Source: Erysipelotrichaceae bacterium
Lineage (GTDB): Bacteria; Bacillota_I; Bacilli_A; Erysipelotrichales; Coprobacillaceae
Direction of reading: 5' to 3'
NCBI GenBank assembly: GCA_021201315.1
Contig: JAJQFG010000096.1
Coordinates: forward strand, 1-50,364
DNA: 50,364 nt
Below are positions 31,475 through 39,144 of the stretch, in pieces (within the stretch, counting starts at the first letter, position 1; each line of letters starts with the position of its first letter). The notes beneath the pieces are model-generated. The model saw only the letters and a list, made by a program, of their open reading frames with translations. It searched no databases and was not told where the DNA came from. The position numbers were made by a program, and so were the translations under genes.

Positions 31475-32801
31475 TTAACTTGCCCTTTCGTTTCATATAA
31501 AGGAAAACACCTAAACATATAACTACCGATATAAGAGAACCAGAAGCTGATGCTAATCCCATAGGTAATAATGTACTAGGGAAATAAATAGCTGATAAAT
31601 AAGCAAAAGGTATTCTGACACAAATGATGGATATAGAATTATGAATAAAAGATATTAATGATAAATTATAAGCACAAAAATAACCACTAAAACTAAAATG
31701 AATACCTGCAAAAACACAATCCCATACATAACCTGACATATATTGACATCCTAATGTCACAACAGCTTCGCTGTCACTAAACATACCAATAAGTGGATAT
31801 GAGAAAAAATGCATCACAACAACCATCAATAAGCCCCAACTTACGGCTATCGTACAAGCATATCTTAAAGTCTGTGATGCACGGAGATGTTCATTAGCTC
31901 CAACATTTTGGGCAGCTAATGCAGAAACACTTGAAAGCATGGATGATGGTACTAAAAACATAAACGTAATCATCTTTTCCACTATTCCTACAGCTGCTGC
32001 TACATCTAATCCTCTTCGATTGGCAATAATAGTAATGACCAAAAACGATACTTGAATAAAACCATCCTGACAAGCTACAGGTACTCCAATAGACAATAAA
32101 TCTTTGACTGTTTTGCTATGAATCTTTAAATCTGATAAAGATAAATGAATCATCTTTCTTTTCATAATCACCAAAAGTGAAATAATCACACTCAATGTTT
32201 GCGCCAGTGTTGTTCCTAGTGCGGCTCCAGCTGTATCCAAATGAAAATAACCAATAAAAACATAATCTAAAATAATATTAGCAACACAAGCAATTCCTAT
32301 AAAATACATTGGACTCTTTGAATCCCCTAAACCTCTAAAAATAGCACTTATTAAATTATAAGCTGTAATAAAGGGAATACCAATAAAACAAATTGTTAAA
32401 TATAATTTCGTACCAGCTACAGCTTCACTAGGTGTAGACATAATATTTACAATAGGACTAATACACATTAATACAACAATCATTAATGCTACTGCAATAC
32501 CCATATATAAAGTAATCGTATTACCAATAACTGTTGAAATATCCTCACTTTTTTTAGCACCTACTGCTTGACCGATAAGGACTGTCGTACCCATAGCTAA
32601 ACCAACAATCATCACCGTAATCATATGCATAATTTGCGAACCAATGGATACTGCTGTTGTTGATGCTGTCCCATAATATTGTCCTATAATATATAAATCT
32701 GCCATACCATAGAGTGTCTGCATAAAATATGATAATAAAAATGGTAAAGAAAAATAAACCAATGTTTTTAAAACATTTCCCTTTGTTAAATTATTTTCCA
32801 A
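31458..32801 (-). CDS. MATE family efflux transporter, 447 aa, MerR-controlled
   Basis: This is a twelve-helix multidrug antiporter (LTKGNVLKTLVYFSLPFLLSYFMQTLYGMADLYIIGQYYG; DLLSIGVPVACQDGFIQVSF begins the second half). The likely start is TTG at 32801, which gives the family opening LENNLTKGNV and sits about 8 nt after GAGG; the GTG at 32810 lies within the ribosome site. It is co-transcribed with, and overlaps, the MerR-family regulator. Its promoter has the stretched 19-bp spacer and dyad typical of MerR activation, so induction by a toxic ligand is likely. Confidence 0.9.
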   Translation of the reverse strand: MENNLTKGNVLKTLVYFSLPFLLSYFMQTLYGMADLYIIGQYYGTASTTAVSIGSQIMHMITVMIVGLAMGTTVLIGQAVGAKKSEDISTVIGNTITLYMGIAVALMIVVLMCISPIVNIMSTPSEAVAGTKLYLTICFIGIPFITAYNLISAIFRGLGDSKSPMYFIGIACVANIILDYVFIGYFHLDTAGAALGTTLAQTLSVIISLLVIMKRKMIHLSLSDLKIHSKTVKDLLSIGVPVACQDGFIQVSFLVITIIANRRGLDVAAAVGIVEKMITFMFLVPSSMLSSVSALAAQNVGANEHLRASQTLRYACTIAVSWGLLMVVVMHFFSYPLIGMFSDSEAVVTLGCQYMSGYVWDCVFAGIHFSFSGYFCAYNLSLISFIHNSISIICVRIPFAYLSAIYFPSTLLPMGLASASGSLISVVICLGVFLYMKRKGKLNGQVV

Positions 32802-32822
32802 ATCAATCACCTCAATATACTT

Positions 32823-32853
32823 ATTATAAACATTACAACGATTGTAATGTCAA
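32823..32853 (-). promoter_or_regulatory. MerR-type promoter with 19-bp spacer and dyad
   Basis: On the minus strand a perfect TTGACA and a perfect TATAAT are 19 bp apart. The spacer contains the dyad CATTACAA-TCG-TTGTAATG (32831-32849). Over-long spacers carrying such a dyad are the hallmark of MerR-family activation by DNA untwisting. The adjacent MerR-like protein is the natural ligand-dependent activator. Confidence 0.85.
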
Positions 32854-32895
32854 GAATTTAGTCTAAATCAGCATAAATAATTTTATTTAGGTACC

Positions 32896-32924
32896 TTGAC
32901 TTATAAATTGATTAGGTTTATCAT
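32896..32924 (+). promoter_or_regulatory. Promoter of the third MATE gene
   Basis: TTGACT, a 17-bp spacer and TATCAT end 20 nt before the ATG at 32944. It lies back to back with the MerR-type promoter. Confidence 0.65.
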
Positions 32925-32943
32925 AACCATTGGGAGGTATAAA

Positions 32944-34299
32944 ATGAAAGAAAATAAAATGGCTACTATGCCTATGAATAAACTTTTACTAAATATGTCA
33001 ATACCATTGATGTTATCACTACTTATACAATCATTATACAATATTATTGATTCTATCTTTGTTGCTAGACTTAGTGAACAAGCATTAACTGCAACTTCTC
33101 TTGTATATGCCATTCAATTTTTAATGATAGCAATTGCAGTTGGTACTAGTGTTGGTATGAATGCACTGCTATCTAAACGTGTTGGTCAGCAAGATAAAGA
33201 AGGTGCTTGTAGTGGTGCAACGACTGGATTGATACTAGTATTAACAACTGCAGTTATATTTTCATTAGTGGGATTGTTTTTTAGTAATCCAATATCTAAA
33301 TTATTGACTAGTGATCCTGAACTTCAAGATTTAACGCAACAATATATGAGTATTTGCGTGGTTTTCTGTTATGGTGTGTTCTTACAAACATATGGGCAAA
33401 GATTACTACAGGCTGTTGGAGATACAGTTTTGAGTATGATTTCTTTGATTATTGGTGCTGTGATTAACATATGTTTGGATCCTTTACTTATTTTTGGTAT
33501 GTTTGGATTCCCACAAATGGGGATTGCAGGTGCAGCACTTGCAACAGTTATTGCGCAATGGATTTCTGCAGCCTCAGCACTATTGATGAATAGATTTAAA
33601 AATCCGATTATTCATGTAAGTTTTAAGAATTATCATTTTACATTAGCAGAAGTGAAAGAAATTTATCGTGTTGGTTTGCCAACTATAATTATGCAAGCAA
33701 TTGGTAGTATTATGACTTTTGCGATGAATGCGATGTTGTTGACAGTTTCATCTACAGCTGTGGCTTCCTTTGGGGTTTATTATAAGTTACAAAGTTTCTT
33801 AATGATGCCTATGAATGGTTTAGGACAAGCAGCTATTCCTATTGTTGGTTATAATTACGGAGCTGGTAATGGTAAACGTATTAAAGAAGTATGGAAGATT
33901 ATTATTCCTGTTGGTATTGCAGTTGGATTACTTGGAACAGCGATTTTTATGATTTTTACAAGTCAGTTAATGTCATTATTCTCAGCAGGCGAAGAATTGT
34001 TAGCTATTGGTATTCCTGCTTTAAGAATTATTTCAGTAACATTTGTTTTTGGTTCTGTTACAATTTTATGTGGTTATTTTGCTTCAGGGCTTGGTAATGG
34101 TGTCATTAATATGATTGGTGGTGCTATTAGACAATTAGTCGTATTAGTTCCAGTGGCTTATGTTTTTACAATAACATTAGGTATTTCTTATACTTGGTAT
34201 GCATTTTGGTTTGCCGAAGGTTTGGCTGTACTTTATTCATTATATGCAACTAGAAAAGAAATCAAGACAAAAGTTGACCCTATTACAAGTGAAGATTAA
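32944..34299 (+). CDS. MATE family efflux transporter, 451 aa
   Basis: This is a MATE/NorM-like antiporter distinct from the other two: MPMNKLLLNMSIPLMLSLLIQSLYNIIDSIFVARLSEQALTA is typical of the DinF-like/YeeO cluster, with the second half starting IYRVGLPTIIMQAIGSI. The ATG at 32944 follows GGGAGGT; the longer in-frame reading begins inside the promoter. It is divergent from the MerR/MATE operon with only about 140 bp between starts, so MerR binding might influence both. The stop lies in the loop of its terminator. Confidence 0.92.
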   Translation: MKENKMATMPMNKLLLNMSIPLMLSLLIQSLYNIIDSIFVARLSEQALTATSLVYAIQFLMIAIAVGTSVGMNALLSKRVGQQDKEGACSGATTGLILVLTTAVIFSLVGLFFSNPISKLLTSDPELQDLTQQYMSICVVFCYGVFLQTYGQRLLQAVGDTVLSMISLIIGAVINICLDPLLIFGMFGFPQMGIAGAALATVIAQWISAASALLMNRFKNPIIHVSFKNYHFTLAEVKEIYRVGLPTIIMQAIGSIMTFAMNAMLLTVSSTAVASFGVYYKLQSFLMMPMNGLGQAAIPIVGYNYGAGNGKRIKEVWKIIIPVGIAVGLLGTAIFMIFTSQLMSLFSAGEELLAIGIPALRIISVTFVFGSVTILCGYFASGLGNGVINMIGGAIRQLVVLVPVAYVFTITLGISYTWYAFWFAEGLAVLYSLYATRKEIKTKVDPITSED

Positions 34300-34315
34300 A
34301 TCTTCACTTTTTTTA
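34287..34315 (+). terminator. Terminator of the third MATE gene
   Basis: AAGTGAAGAT (34287-34296) and ATCTTCACTT (34300-34309) pair around the TAA stop codon, then a T-run. Confidence 0.85.
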
Positions 34316-34352
34316 GTATGCGTTGAAGTTATACTAGTGTGTTTTATAAATA

Positions 34353-34382
34353 TTGTACATATTCTTTTATATTTTTTATAAT
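34353..34382 (+). promoter_or_regulatory. Promoter of the SDR gene
   Basis: TTGTAC, an 18-bp spacer and TATAAT lie 34 nt before the SDR ATG. Confidence 0.6.
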
Positions 34383-34416
34383 AAGCTTGTAAAAATAAAG
34401 AAAGAAGGAATATCAT

Positions 34417-35250
34417 ATGAAAACATGGCTTATTACAGGATGTTCAAGTGGAATTGGTGCAGGAATTGCAAAGGCAATACTTGCAAGTGGAGATCAAGCA
34501 GTTGTGACTGCAAGAAATAAAGATAAAGTGAAAGATATTGTTGAAGCTTATCCTGAAACCGCTTTAGCTGTTTCTTTAGATGTCACTGATAATGAAAGTA
34601 TTATTAATGCTGTTAAAGAAGCTAACGCTAAATTTGGTACTATTGATGTTTTAGTGAATAATGCTGGTTATGGTTATCGTAGTGCTGTTGAAGAAGGCGA
34701 AGATGAAGAAATTCAAAAGCTTTTCCAAACTAATTTGTTTGGTCCTATCAATGTCATTAAAGCCGTACTTCCTGGTATGCGTGCACAAAAATCAGGTGCT
34801 ATCTTAAATGTCACTTCCATTGCGGCTGCCAGATCAGCTGTTGGTTCAGGATACTATGCTTCTTCTAAAGCAGCTTTAGAATTATTAACAGATGGTTTAA
34901 GAAAAGAATGTGAACCTTTAGGTATCAAGGTCATGGTTGTTCAACCTGGTGCTTTTAGAACAAGATTCTATGATGAAGAATCATTAAAAGGAACTAAAGC
35001 TGCCATAGGTGATTATGAAGCAACTGTTGGTAAATCAAGACCAGGTAACTTTGAAAATAAACATCAACAAGCTGGTGATCCAGACAAAGCTGGAGAAATC
35101 ATTGTGAAAGTTGTTAATGGTGATGAATATCCACAAATCCTTACTTTAGGAAAAGCTGCAGTAACTGCTGTTAAAACAACTTTAGAAGCTAAGATTGCAG
35201 AATTAGATAAATATGCTGATTTATCTGCTCAAGCTGACTATGATGAATAA
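34417..35250 (+). CDS. Short-chain dehydrogenase/reductase, 277 aa
   Basis: This is a classical SDR oxidoreductase. The cofactor motif is ITGCSSGIGAGIA (TGxxxGIG), NNAG is present in LVNNAGYGY, and the catalytic triad is Ser in LNVTSIAA, Tyr in GSGYYASSKAA and the Lys four residues later. ARN after strand 2 suggests NADP preference. The substrate is unknown. It is monocistronic with site AAGGAA. The stop codon is the first base of a 40-bp element that recurs at 36580-36619, on the far side of the AbiF-type module. Confidence 0.93.
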   Translation: MKTWLITGCSSGIGAGIAKAILASGDQAVVTARNKDKVKDIVEAYPETALAVSLDVTDNESIINAVKEANAKFGTIDVLVNNAGYGYRSAVEEGEDEEIQKLFQTNLFGPINVIKAVLPGMRAQKSGAILNVTSIAAARSAVGSGYYASSKAALELLTDGLRKECEPLGIKVMVVQPGAFRTRFYDEESLKGTKAAIGDYEATVGKSRPGNFENKHQQAGDPDKAGEIIVKVVNGDEYPQILTLGKAAVTAVKTTLEAKIAELDKYADLSAQADYDE

Positions 35251-35288
35251 AGAACTATCACGAAGATAGTTCTTTTTTCTTTTAAATA
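35248..35288 (+). repeat. Left copy of a 40-bp direct repeat (terminator) flanking the AbiF module
   Basis: It contains the hairpin AAAGAACTATC / GATAGTTCTTT with loop ACGAA, then six T, C, TTTT and AAATA. It begins at the SDR stop codon and works as the SDR terminator. The right copy (36580-36619) is identical except for five instead of six T. Confidence 0.85.
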
Positions 35289-35393
35289 ATTATTATAATA
35301 TTTTATTTCATTATTCATACAATATGATATAATCATACTACAAAATATTTATTTTAAATGTTGTAAAAAAGTATATTATTATTTTAATTGTCA

Positions 35394-35399
35394 TATAAT
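35394..35399 (+). promoter_or_regulatory. -10 element before RNA element 1
   Basis: A perfect TATAAT ends 6 nt before RNA element 1, so transcription would start almost exactly at its first base. No clear -35 is present. Confidence 0.45.
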
Positions 35400-35404
35400 A
35401 ATGT

Positions 35405-35466
35405 GTAGCGATGGTAACTCTACGGGGCCCATTGCGTGGATTGCTTATTATAAGTAATCCATTTTT
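35405..35466 (+). ncRNA. AbiF-associated RNA element 1 with terminator
   Basis: The 31-nt core (35406-35436) begins TAGCGATGGTAACTC and ends GGGGCCCATTGCG. CGATGG pairs with CCATTG (one G-U), and the flanking GTAG can pair with CTAC in the loop, in the order a-b-a'-b' of an H-type pseudoknot. An 11-bp terminator stem follows, TGGATTGCTTA / TAAGTAATCCA (35437-35461), with five T. An identical core lies 121 bp downstream. The RNA is inferred to be the antitoxin-like partner of the AbiF-type gene at 35613; abiF-associated structured RNAs are known from comparative work. Confidence 0.75.
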
Positions 35467-35486
35467 ATATAAATTTCTAAATAACA

Positions 35487-35514
35487 TTGACAAACATTAA
35501 AAAAAATATAGAAT
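35487..35514 (+). promoter_or_regulatory. Promoter of RNA element 2 and AbiF-type gene 2
   Basis: A perfect TTGACA, a 16-bp spacer and TAGAAT lie 12 nt before RNA element 2. Confidence 0.7.
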
Positions 35515-35520
35515 TGAATT

Positions 35521-35598
35521 ACGAAATAGCGATGGTAACTCTACGGGGCCCATTGCGGAAAACCTGTCATTCTATATGAAATGGCAGGTTTTCTTCTT
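35521..35598 (+). ncRNA. AbiF-associated RNA element 2 in the toxin leader
   Basis: The core (35527-35557) is identical to that of element 1 over all 31 nt. It is followed by a different but equally placed stem: GAAAACCTGTCATT (35558-35571) with AATGGCAGGTTTTC (35580-35593), one G-U pair, then TTCTTT. The ribosome site AAGGAGG of the AbiF-type gene begins 6 nt after the stem. So the toxin-like mRNA can only be made by read-through of this hairpin, as in type III toxin-antitoxin loci where a terminator sets the RNA:toxin ratio. Confidence 0.75.
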
Positions 35599-35612
35599 TA
35601 AGGAGGTTAAAA

Positions 35613-36578
35613 ATGAAACCATTTAAGACAATTGATGAACAACTTGATTTACTAAAATCTAGAGGATTAATTTTCACAAATGAAGATAAAGCCAAACAGT
35701 ATCTTCTGAATAATAACTATTATAATGTTATTAATTGTTATGCTAAATTTTTTATGGTTGATGATGATAGATTTATTCCTGGTACAAATTTTGATGAAAT
35801 TATACAGGTTCATTACTATGATAAAGAAATAAAGTCTATTTTCTTCAAAAGTATATTAGAGATTGAAAAGCATCTTAAATCTATACTTTCTTATAGATTT
35901 TCGGAAAAATATAAAGATAAAAAATATGCATACTTAAATGTTCAAAACTACAATTCTGATAATATTTTAGATGTTATAAAAACAATATCTTATTTATCAA
36001 GTATCATAAATAACTATAAATACAAAAGAAATAATTCAATCAATCATTATATTAATAGACATGATGATGTTCCATTTTGGATTCTTACAAATTATATGAA
36101 TTTCGGTCAACCACTTTATTTCTACAACTATTTAGATGATTCTTTAAAAAACGAAATTGCCAAAGATTTTAGTAGTTTTTTAACTTCAAATTTAGAAATC
36201 GAATCAATATTTCTTACCTCTGAACATCTAGTTTCATTTCTTGAAGTTATCCATGATCTTCGAAATATAGTAGCTCATAATAATAAGCTTCTTGGATACC
36301 ATTGTCGTGGCCGACATGTGCGTTATTTATATGAATTACATAATAAATATGCAATTACAAGAGATTCTCGAAGAGACGATGTCTATAATGTCTTTATAGT
36401 TATGCAAGCATATCTTTCTAAAAATCAATACGCTACATTGCATAACACTTTATTAAATAATACTAATCATCTTTGTACCAAACTGCATACTATTGACGTT
36501 AATGTTATTTTGCAAAGTCTAGGATTTCCGAACAATTGGTATGAAACTACTTTTCTACCACTATCAAGTGACGAATGA
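35613..36578 (+). CDS. Abi_2/AbiF-type HEPN protein 2, 321 aa
   Basis: This full-length Abi_2 (AbiD/AbiF) abortive-infection family protein opens MKPFKTIDEQLDLLKSRGLI and contains NNNYYNVINCYAKFF, EIEKHLKSILSYRF and DVPFWILTNYMNFGQPLYF. The HEPN nuclease motif R-x4-H is R217-H222 in HDLRNIVAHNN; only one such motif is present, so activity would need a dimer. The family end FPNNWYE is intact. It is preceded by two RNA elements and flanked by 40-bp direct repeats. The likely role is an RNA-cleaving phage-defence toxin held in check by the RNAs. That role is inference; family membership is well supported. Confidence 0.92.
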   Translation: MKPFKTIDEQLDLLKSRGLIFTNEDKAKQYLLNNNYYNVINCYAKFFMVDDDRFIPGTNFDEIIQVHYYDKEIKSIFFKSILEIEKHLKSILSYRFSEKYKDKKYAYLNVQNYNSDNILDVIKTISYLSSIINNYKYKRNNSINHYINRHDDVPFWILTNYMNFGQPLYFYNYLDDSLKNEIAKDFSSFLTSNLEIESIFLTSEHLVSFLEVIHDLRNIVAHNNKLLGYHCRGRHVRYLYELHNKYAITRDSRRDDVYNVFIVMQAYLSKNQYATLHNTLLNNTNHLCTKLHTIDVNVILQSLGFPNNWYETTFLPLSSDE

Positions 36579-36579
36579 G

Positions 36580-36619
36580 TAAAGAACTATCACGAAGATA
36601 GTTCTTTTTCTTTTAAATA
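36580..36619 (+). repeat. Right copy of the 40-bp direct repeat
   Basis: It matches 35248-35288 except for one T. Read on the minus strand it encodes the final nine residues (YLKEKELSS) and stop of the HAD phosphatase, so this copy is part of that gene. As a hairpin it ends both the AbiF-type gene and the HAD gene. Confidence 0.85.
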
Positions 36620-37249
36620 TTCTATAACATCCTCCAAAGAAGATAAAACAGCATTTGTCATTTTAATATATTTATTCGATGGTTTCTTCATATCAGGAAT
36701 ACATATAACATCAATTCTAGCACGATAAGCTGCTTCAATACCAGCCTCACTATCTTCCAATACCAAACAATCATTAACATCACAACCAGCTTTCATGGCA
36801 GCCTTGATAAAAACTTCTGGATGAGGTTTACTATTTTTGACTTCATTTCCAAATACATAATTGTCAAAATAATCATCAATAGCATGTAACCTCAAAATGG
36901 ATTTAGCTCTTAAAGGTATACTAGAAGTTGCTAAAATTAGTTGATAGCCATTGTTTTTTAAATAATCTAATAGTTCTTTAGCTCCTTGTTTTAATACCAC
37001 ATTCTTTAAATATACTTTTTCTTTCTCATCTTGAAACAGTAATCCTTCTTCTAATGTCATAGGTAAATGATATGTATCAAGTATTTGTTTCATATTAATG
37101 ATTGATGTTCTCCCACTATAATTTTGGACATATTCTTCAATTGAAAAATGATATCCATATTTTTCCAGCAAATCATAATATAATTGATAAGAAATGACTT
37201 CACTATCAATCAATAATCCATCTAAATCAAATATCACTGTCTTATACAT
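36590..37249 (-). CDS. HAD phosphatase, beta-phosphoglucomutase-like, 219 aa
   Basis: This HAD subfamily IA enzyme has motif I VIFDLDGLLIDSE, motif II LILATSSIPLRAKS, the Lys in NEVKNSKPHPEVFIKA, and motif IV CLVLEDSEAGIEAA. The GLLIDSE form with a small helical cap is shared by beta-phosphoglucomutase and hexitol/2-deoxyglucose phosphatases. It is divergent from an RpiR-type sugar-phosphate regulator. The start at 37249 follows AGGAG; the ATG 15 nt earlier overlaps that site. The last residues lie within the 40-bp repeat at 36580-36619. Confidence 0.9.
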   Translation of the reverse strand: MYKTVIFDLDGLLIDSEVISYQLYYDLLEKYGYHFSIEEYVQNYSGRTSIINMKQILDTYHLPMTLEEGLLFQDEKEKVYLKNVVLKQGAKELLDYLKNNGYQLILATSSIPLRAKSILRLHAIDDYFDNYVFGNEVKNSKPHPEVFIKAAMKAGCDVNDCLVLEDSEAGIEAAYRARIDVICIPDMKKPSNKYIKMTNAVLSSLEDVIEYLKEKELSS

Positions 37250-37290
37250 ACTACTCTCCTTCATTTAAGATGGTATCATTCTAACATTCA

Positions 37291-37393
37291 ATCTCAAAAT
37301 TGATATTAAAATAATAATTTTGAGATAGATTTCTCAATTTTATATTTTAAAAATCATCATTTTGATATTAGTTTATCAAAATTATTTTGAGAT
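37291..37393. promoter_or_regulatory. Operator cluster between HAD and rpiR-type genes
   Basis: ATTTTGAGAT occurs three times: inverted at 37291-37300 and direct at 37317-37326 and 37384-37393. The first two form an 11-bp inverted repeat (ATCTCAAAATT / AATTTTGAGAT). A separate TTTTGATA / TATCAAAA dyad lies at 37360-37381. An extended -10, TGTTATAAT (37413-37421), serves the rpiR-type gene. The RpiR-family protein is the likely binder. Confidence 0.6.
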
Positions 37394-37439
37394 ATACTTT
37401 GCTTATAGTTTTTGTTATAATTTCAATTGAGGTGATAAA

Positions 37440-38279
37440 ATGAACATTTTTTCTCAAATCAAACAACAAAATAATCTAACAAATATGGAACAGGTTGTAG
37501 CGGATTATATATTAAAATATCCTCAGGAAGTTATCAATAAAGACATTAAAACCTTAGCCCAAAGCTGTTATGTATCAACATCGACAATATACCGTTTTCT
37601 ATCTAAATTAGATTTACAAGGATTATCTGAATTAAAAGTTCTTATTTCTAGTCAATATAAAGAATATGAGAAAGAAAAGGAAAATGTGAATTATAATTAT
37701 CCATTTAAAAAACAAGATACCCAATATCAAATTGCCACAAAAATGTCTCAACTATATGATCAAACTATTGCAGCTACTAAAAACCTCATTGATTTAGAAG
37801 TCTTACTAAAAGTTGTACAAAAAATTGAAAAAGCTCAACATATAACTTTATTTCCCACTGTTGGAAATATTTGTGCAGCCGAGAATTTTCAACAAAATAT
37901 GAAAGATATTGGTATACATGTTGATGTTGAGACTATACCTTATTTGCAATATATGTCAGCTGTTCCTTTAACTAAAAATGATTTAGCTATTGTCATATCA
38001 TATGCTAACAGAGGTACTGCCATGAGTGATATTGTTAAAGAACTTAAACGTCAGAATGTTCCAATTGTATTAATTTCATCTACATTGCCAAACGACTTAT
38101 TCCCTTATGCAACTTATCATTTATTCTTTTGTTCATATGAAGATACATGGAATAAGATTACTTCTTTTTCTACAAGAATTTCCTTGCAATATCTATTTGA
38201 TACTTTATATGCTTGTTATTTTAACAGACATTATGATGAAAATATTGCTTTTAAAAGAAAATATAAGAAAACTCTATAA
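37440..38279 (+). CDS. RpiR/MurR family transcriptional regulator, 279 aa
   Basis: It has an N-terminal helix-turn-helix (about 1-77; TNMEQVVADYILKYPQEV, LAQSCYVSTSTIYRFLSKLDLQGLSELK) and a C-terminal SIS sugar-phosphate-binding domain (about 115-240; HITLFPTVGNICAAENFQQNMKDIG, LAIVISYANRGTAMSDIVKEL). Such regulators respond to phosphosugars. It lies between the divergent HAD phosphatase and treR, so it may control the HAD gene and itself through the ATTTTGAGAT sites. The site is GAGGTGAT. Confidence 0.92.
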   Translation: MNIFSQIKQQNNLTNMEQVVADYILKYPQEVINKDIKTLAQSCYVSTSTIYRFLSKLDLQGLSELKVLISSQYKEYEKEKENVNYNYPFKKQDTQYQIATKMSQLYDQTIAATKNLIDLEVLLKVVQKIEKAQHITLFPTVGNICAAENFQQNMKDIGIHVDVETIPYLQYMSAVPLTKNDLAIVISYANRGTAMSDIVKELKRQNVPIVLISSTLPNDLFPYATYHLFFCSYEDTWNKITSFSTRISLQYLFDTLYACYFNRHYDENIAFKRKYKKTL

Positions 38280-38289
38280 CATTTCCACC

Positions 38290-38318
38290 TTGTACGGACA
38301 AATTATTTGAAGTATAAT
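38290..38318 (+). promoter_or_regulatory. treR promoter overlapping a TreR-like box
   Basis: TTGTAC, a 17-bp spacer and TATAAT. The -35 lies in TTGTACGGACAA (38290-38301), 11 of 12 matches to the TTGTACGTACAA boxes at the tre permease promoters, suggesting autoregulation. Confidence 0.65.
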
Positions 38319-38338
38319 TAACTCAAGGATGTGACATT

Positions 38339-39046
38339 ATGACAAAGTATAAAATGATATATCAGGATCTATTAGATAAAATAAAAAGTGGCTATATACC
38401 TGCTAATACCTATCTACCTGGAGAATATGAATTAATGAAATTATATGATGCTTCTAGAGATACGATTAGAAAAGCTTTAAATCTATTACTACAAAATGGT
38501 TATATACAAAAAGAAAAAGGTAAAGGATCATTGGTACTAGATAATACTAAGATTGACTTTCCTGTATCAGGAGTCATGAGTTTCAAAGAGTTACAAAAAA
38601 ACATGCCAGGTGAAGTAAAAACGATTGTTCATATATTTCAGTATCTACCTGTATCAGATTATCTTAAAAAAGAATTATATATGGAAGAAGGAAACATCTA
38701 TCATATCGAAAGAATTCGTGAGATAGATAAAGAAAAAGTGATTTTGGATATTGATTATATCAATGCTCAAGTTGTGCCTAATTTAACTGTTGAGCATGCC
38801 CAAGATTCATTATATGAATATATCGAAAATGATTTAGGATTAAAAATAAGCTTTGCCAGAAAAGAAATAACTGTTATCAAAGCTACAGAAGAAGAAAAGC
38901 AATTACTTGATATGAAAGATTTTGATTTATTAGTATGTGTGAAATCATATACATATTTAGAAGATGCGACGTTATTTCAATATACCCTATCTAAACACCG
39001 ACCAGATAAATTTAGATTTGTAGATTTCGCTCGACGAACCGAATAG
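38339..39046 (+). CDS. treR: Trehalose operon repressor TreR (GntR family)
   Basis: This GntR/HutC-type repressor responds to trehalose-6-phosphate. The winged helix is YKMIYQDLLDKIKSGYIPANTYLPGEYELMKLYDASRDTIRKALNLLLQNGYIQKEKGKGSLV (5-70); the UTRA effector domain (about 85-230) ends in KFRFVDFARR, a TreR hallmark. The 235-aa length is normal. It is followed by a terminator and then by a treP promoter carrying two palindromes of the same family as that at its own promoter. Confidence 0.94.
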   Translation: MTKYKMIYQDLLDKIKSGYIPANTYLPGEYELMKLYDASRDTIRKALNLLLQNGYIQKEKGKGSLVLDNTKIDFPVSGVMSFKELQKNMPGEVKTIVHIFQYLPVSDYLKKELYMEEGNIYHIERIREIDKEKVILDIDYINAQVVPNLTVEHAQDSLYEYIENDLGLKISFARKEITVIKATEEEKQLLDMKDFDLLVCVKSYTYLEDATLFQYTLSKHRPDKFRFVDFARRTE

Positions 39047-39058
39047 GTTCGTTTTTTT
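39034..39058 (+). terminator. Terminator of treR
   Basis: ACGAACC / GGTTCGT with a GAATA loop (39034-39052), then a T-run. Confidence 0.85.
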
Positions 39059-39068
39059 ACATTTTATA

Positions 39069-39120
39069 TTGACATACATGTACGTACATGTTAATATATA
39101 TTTGTATGTTGTACGTACAA
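39069..39120 (+). promoter_or_regulatory. Promoter and two TreR operators ahead of treP copy 1
   Basis: TTGACA at 39069-39074 is followed by the perfect palindrome ACATGTACGTACATGT (39076-39091) in the -35/-10 spacer and a second, TTGTACGTACAA (39109-39120), near the expected start point. The -10 (TAATAT, 39092-39097) is weak. The shared core is TGTACGTACA. Confidence 0.8.
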
Positions 39121-39144
39121 GTTAATATGAGAGGAGAAAGAAAC

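Noticed and set aside
35406-35557. Two 31-nt repeats as a minimal CRISPR array
   Set aside because: Only two copies, 121 bp apart, with a promoter and a terminator stem between them and no cas genes; the core folds as structured RNA.
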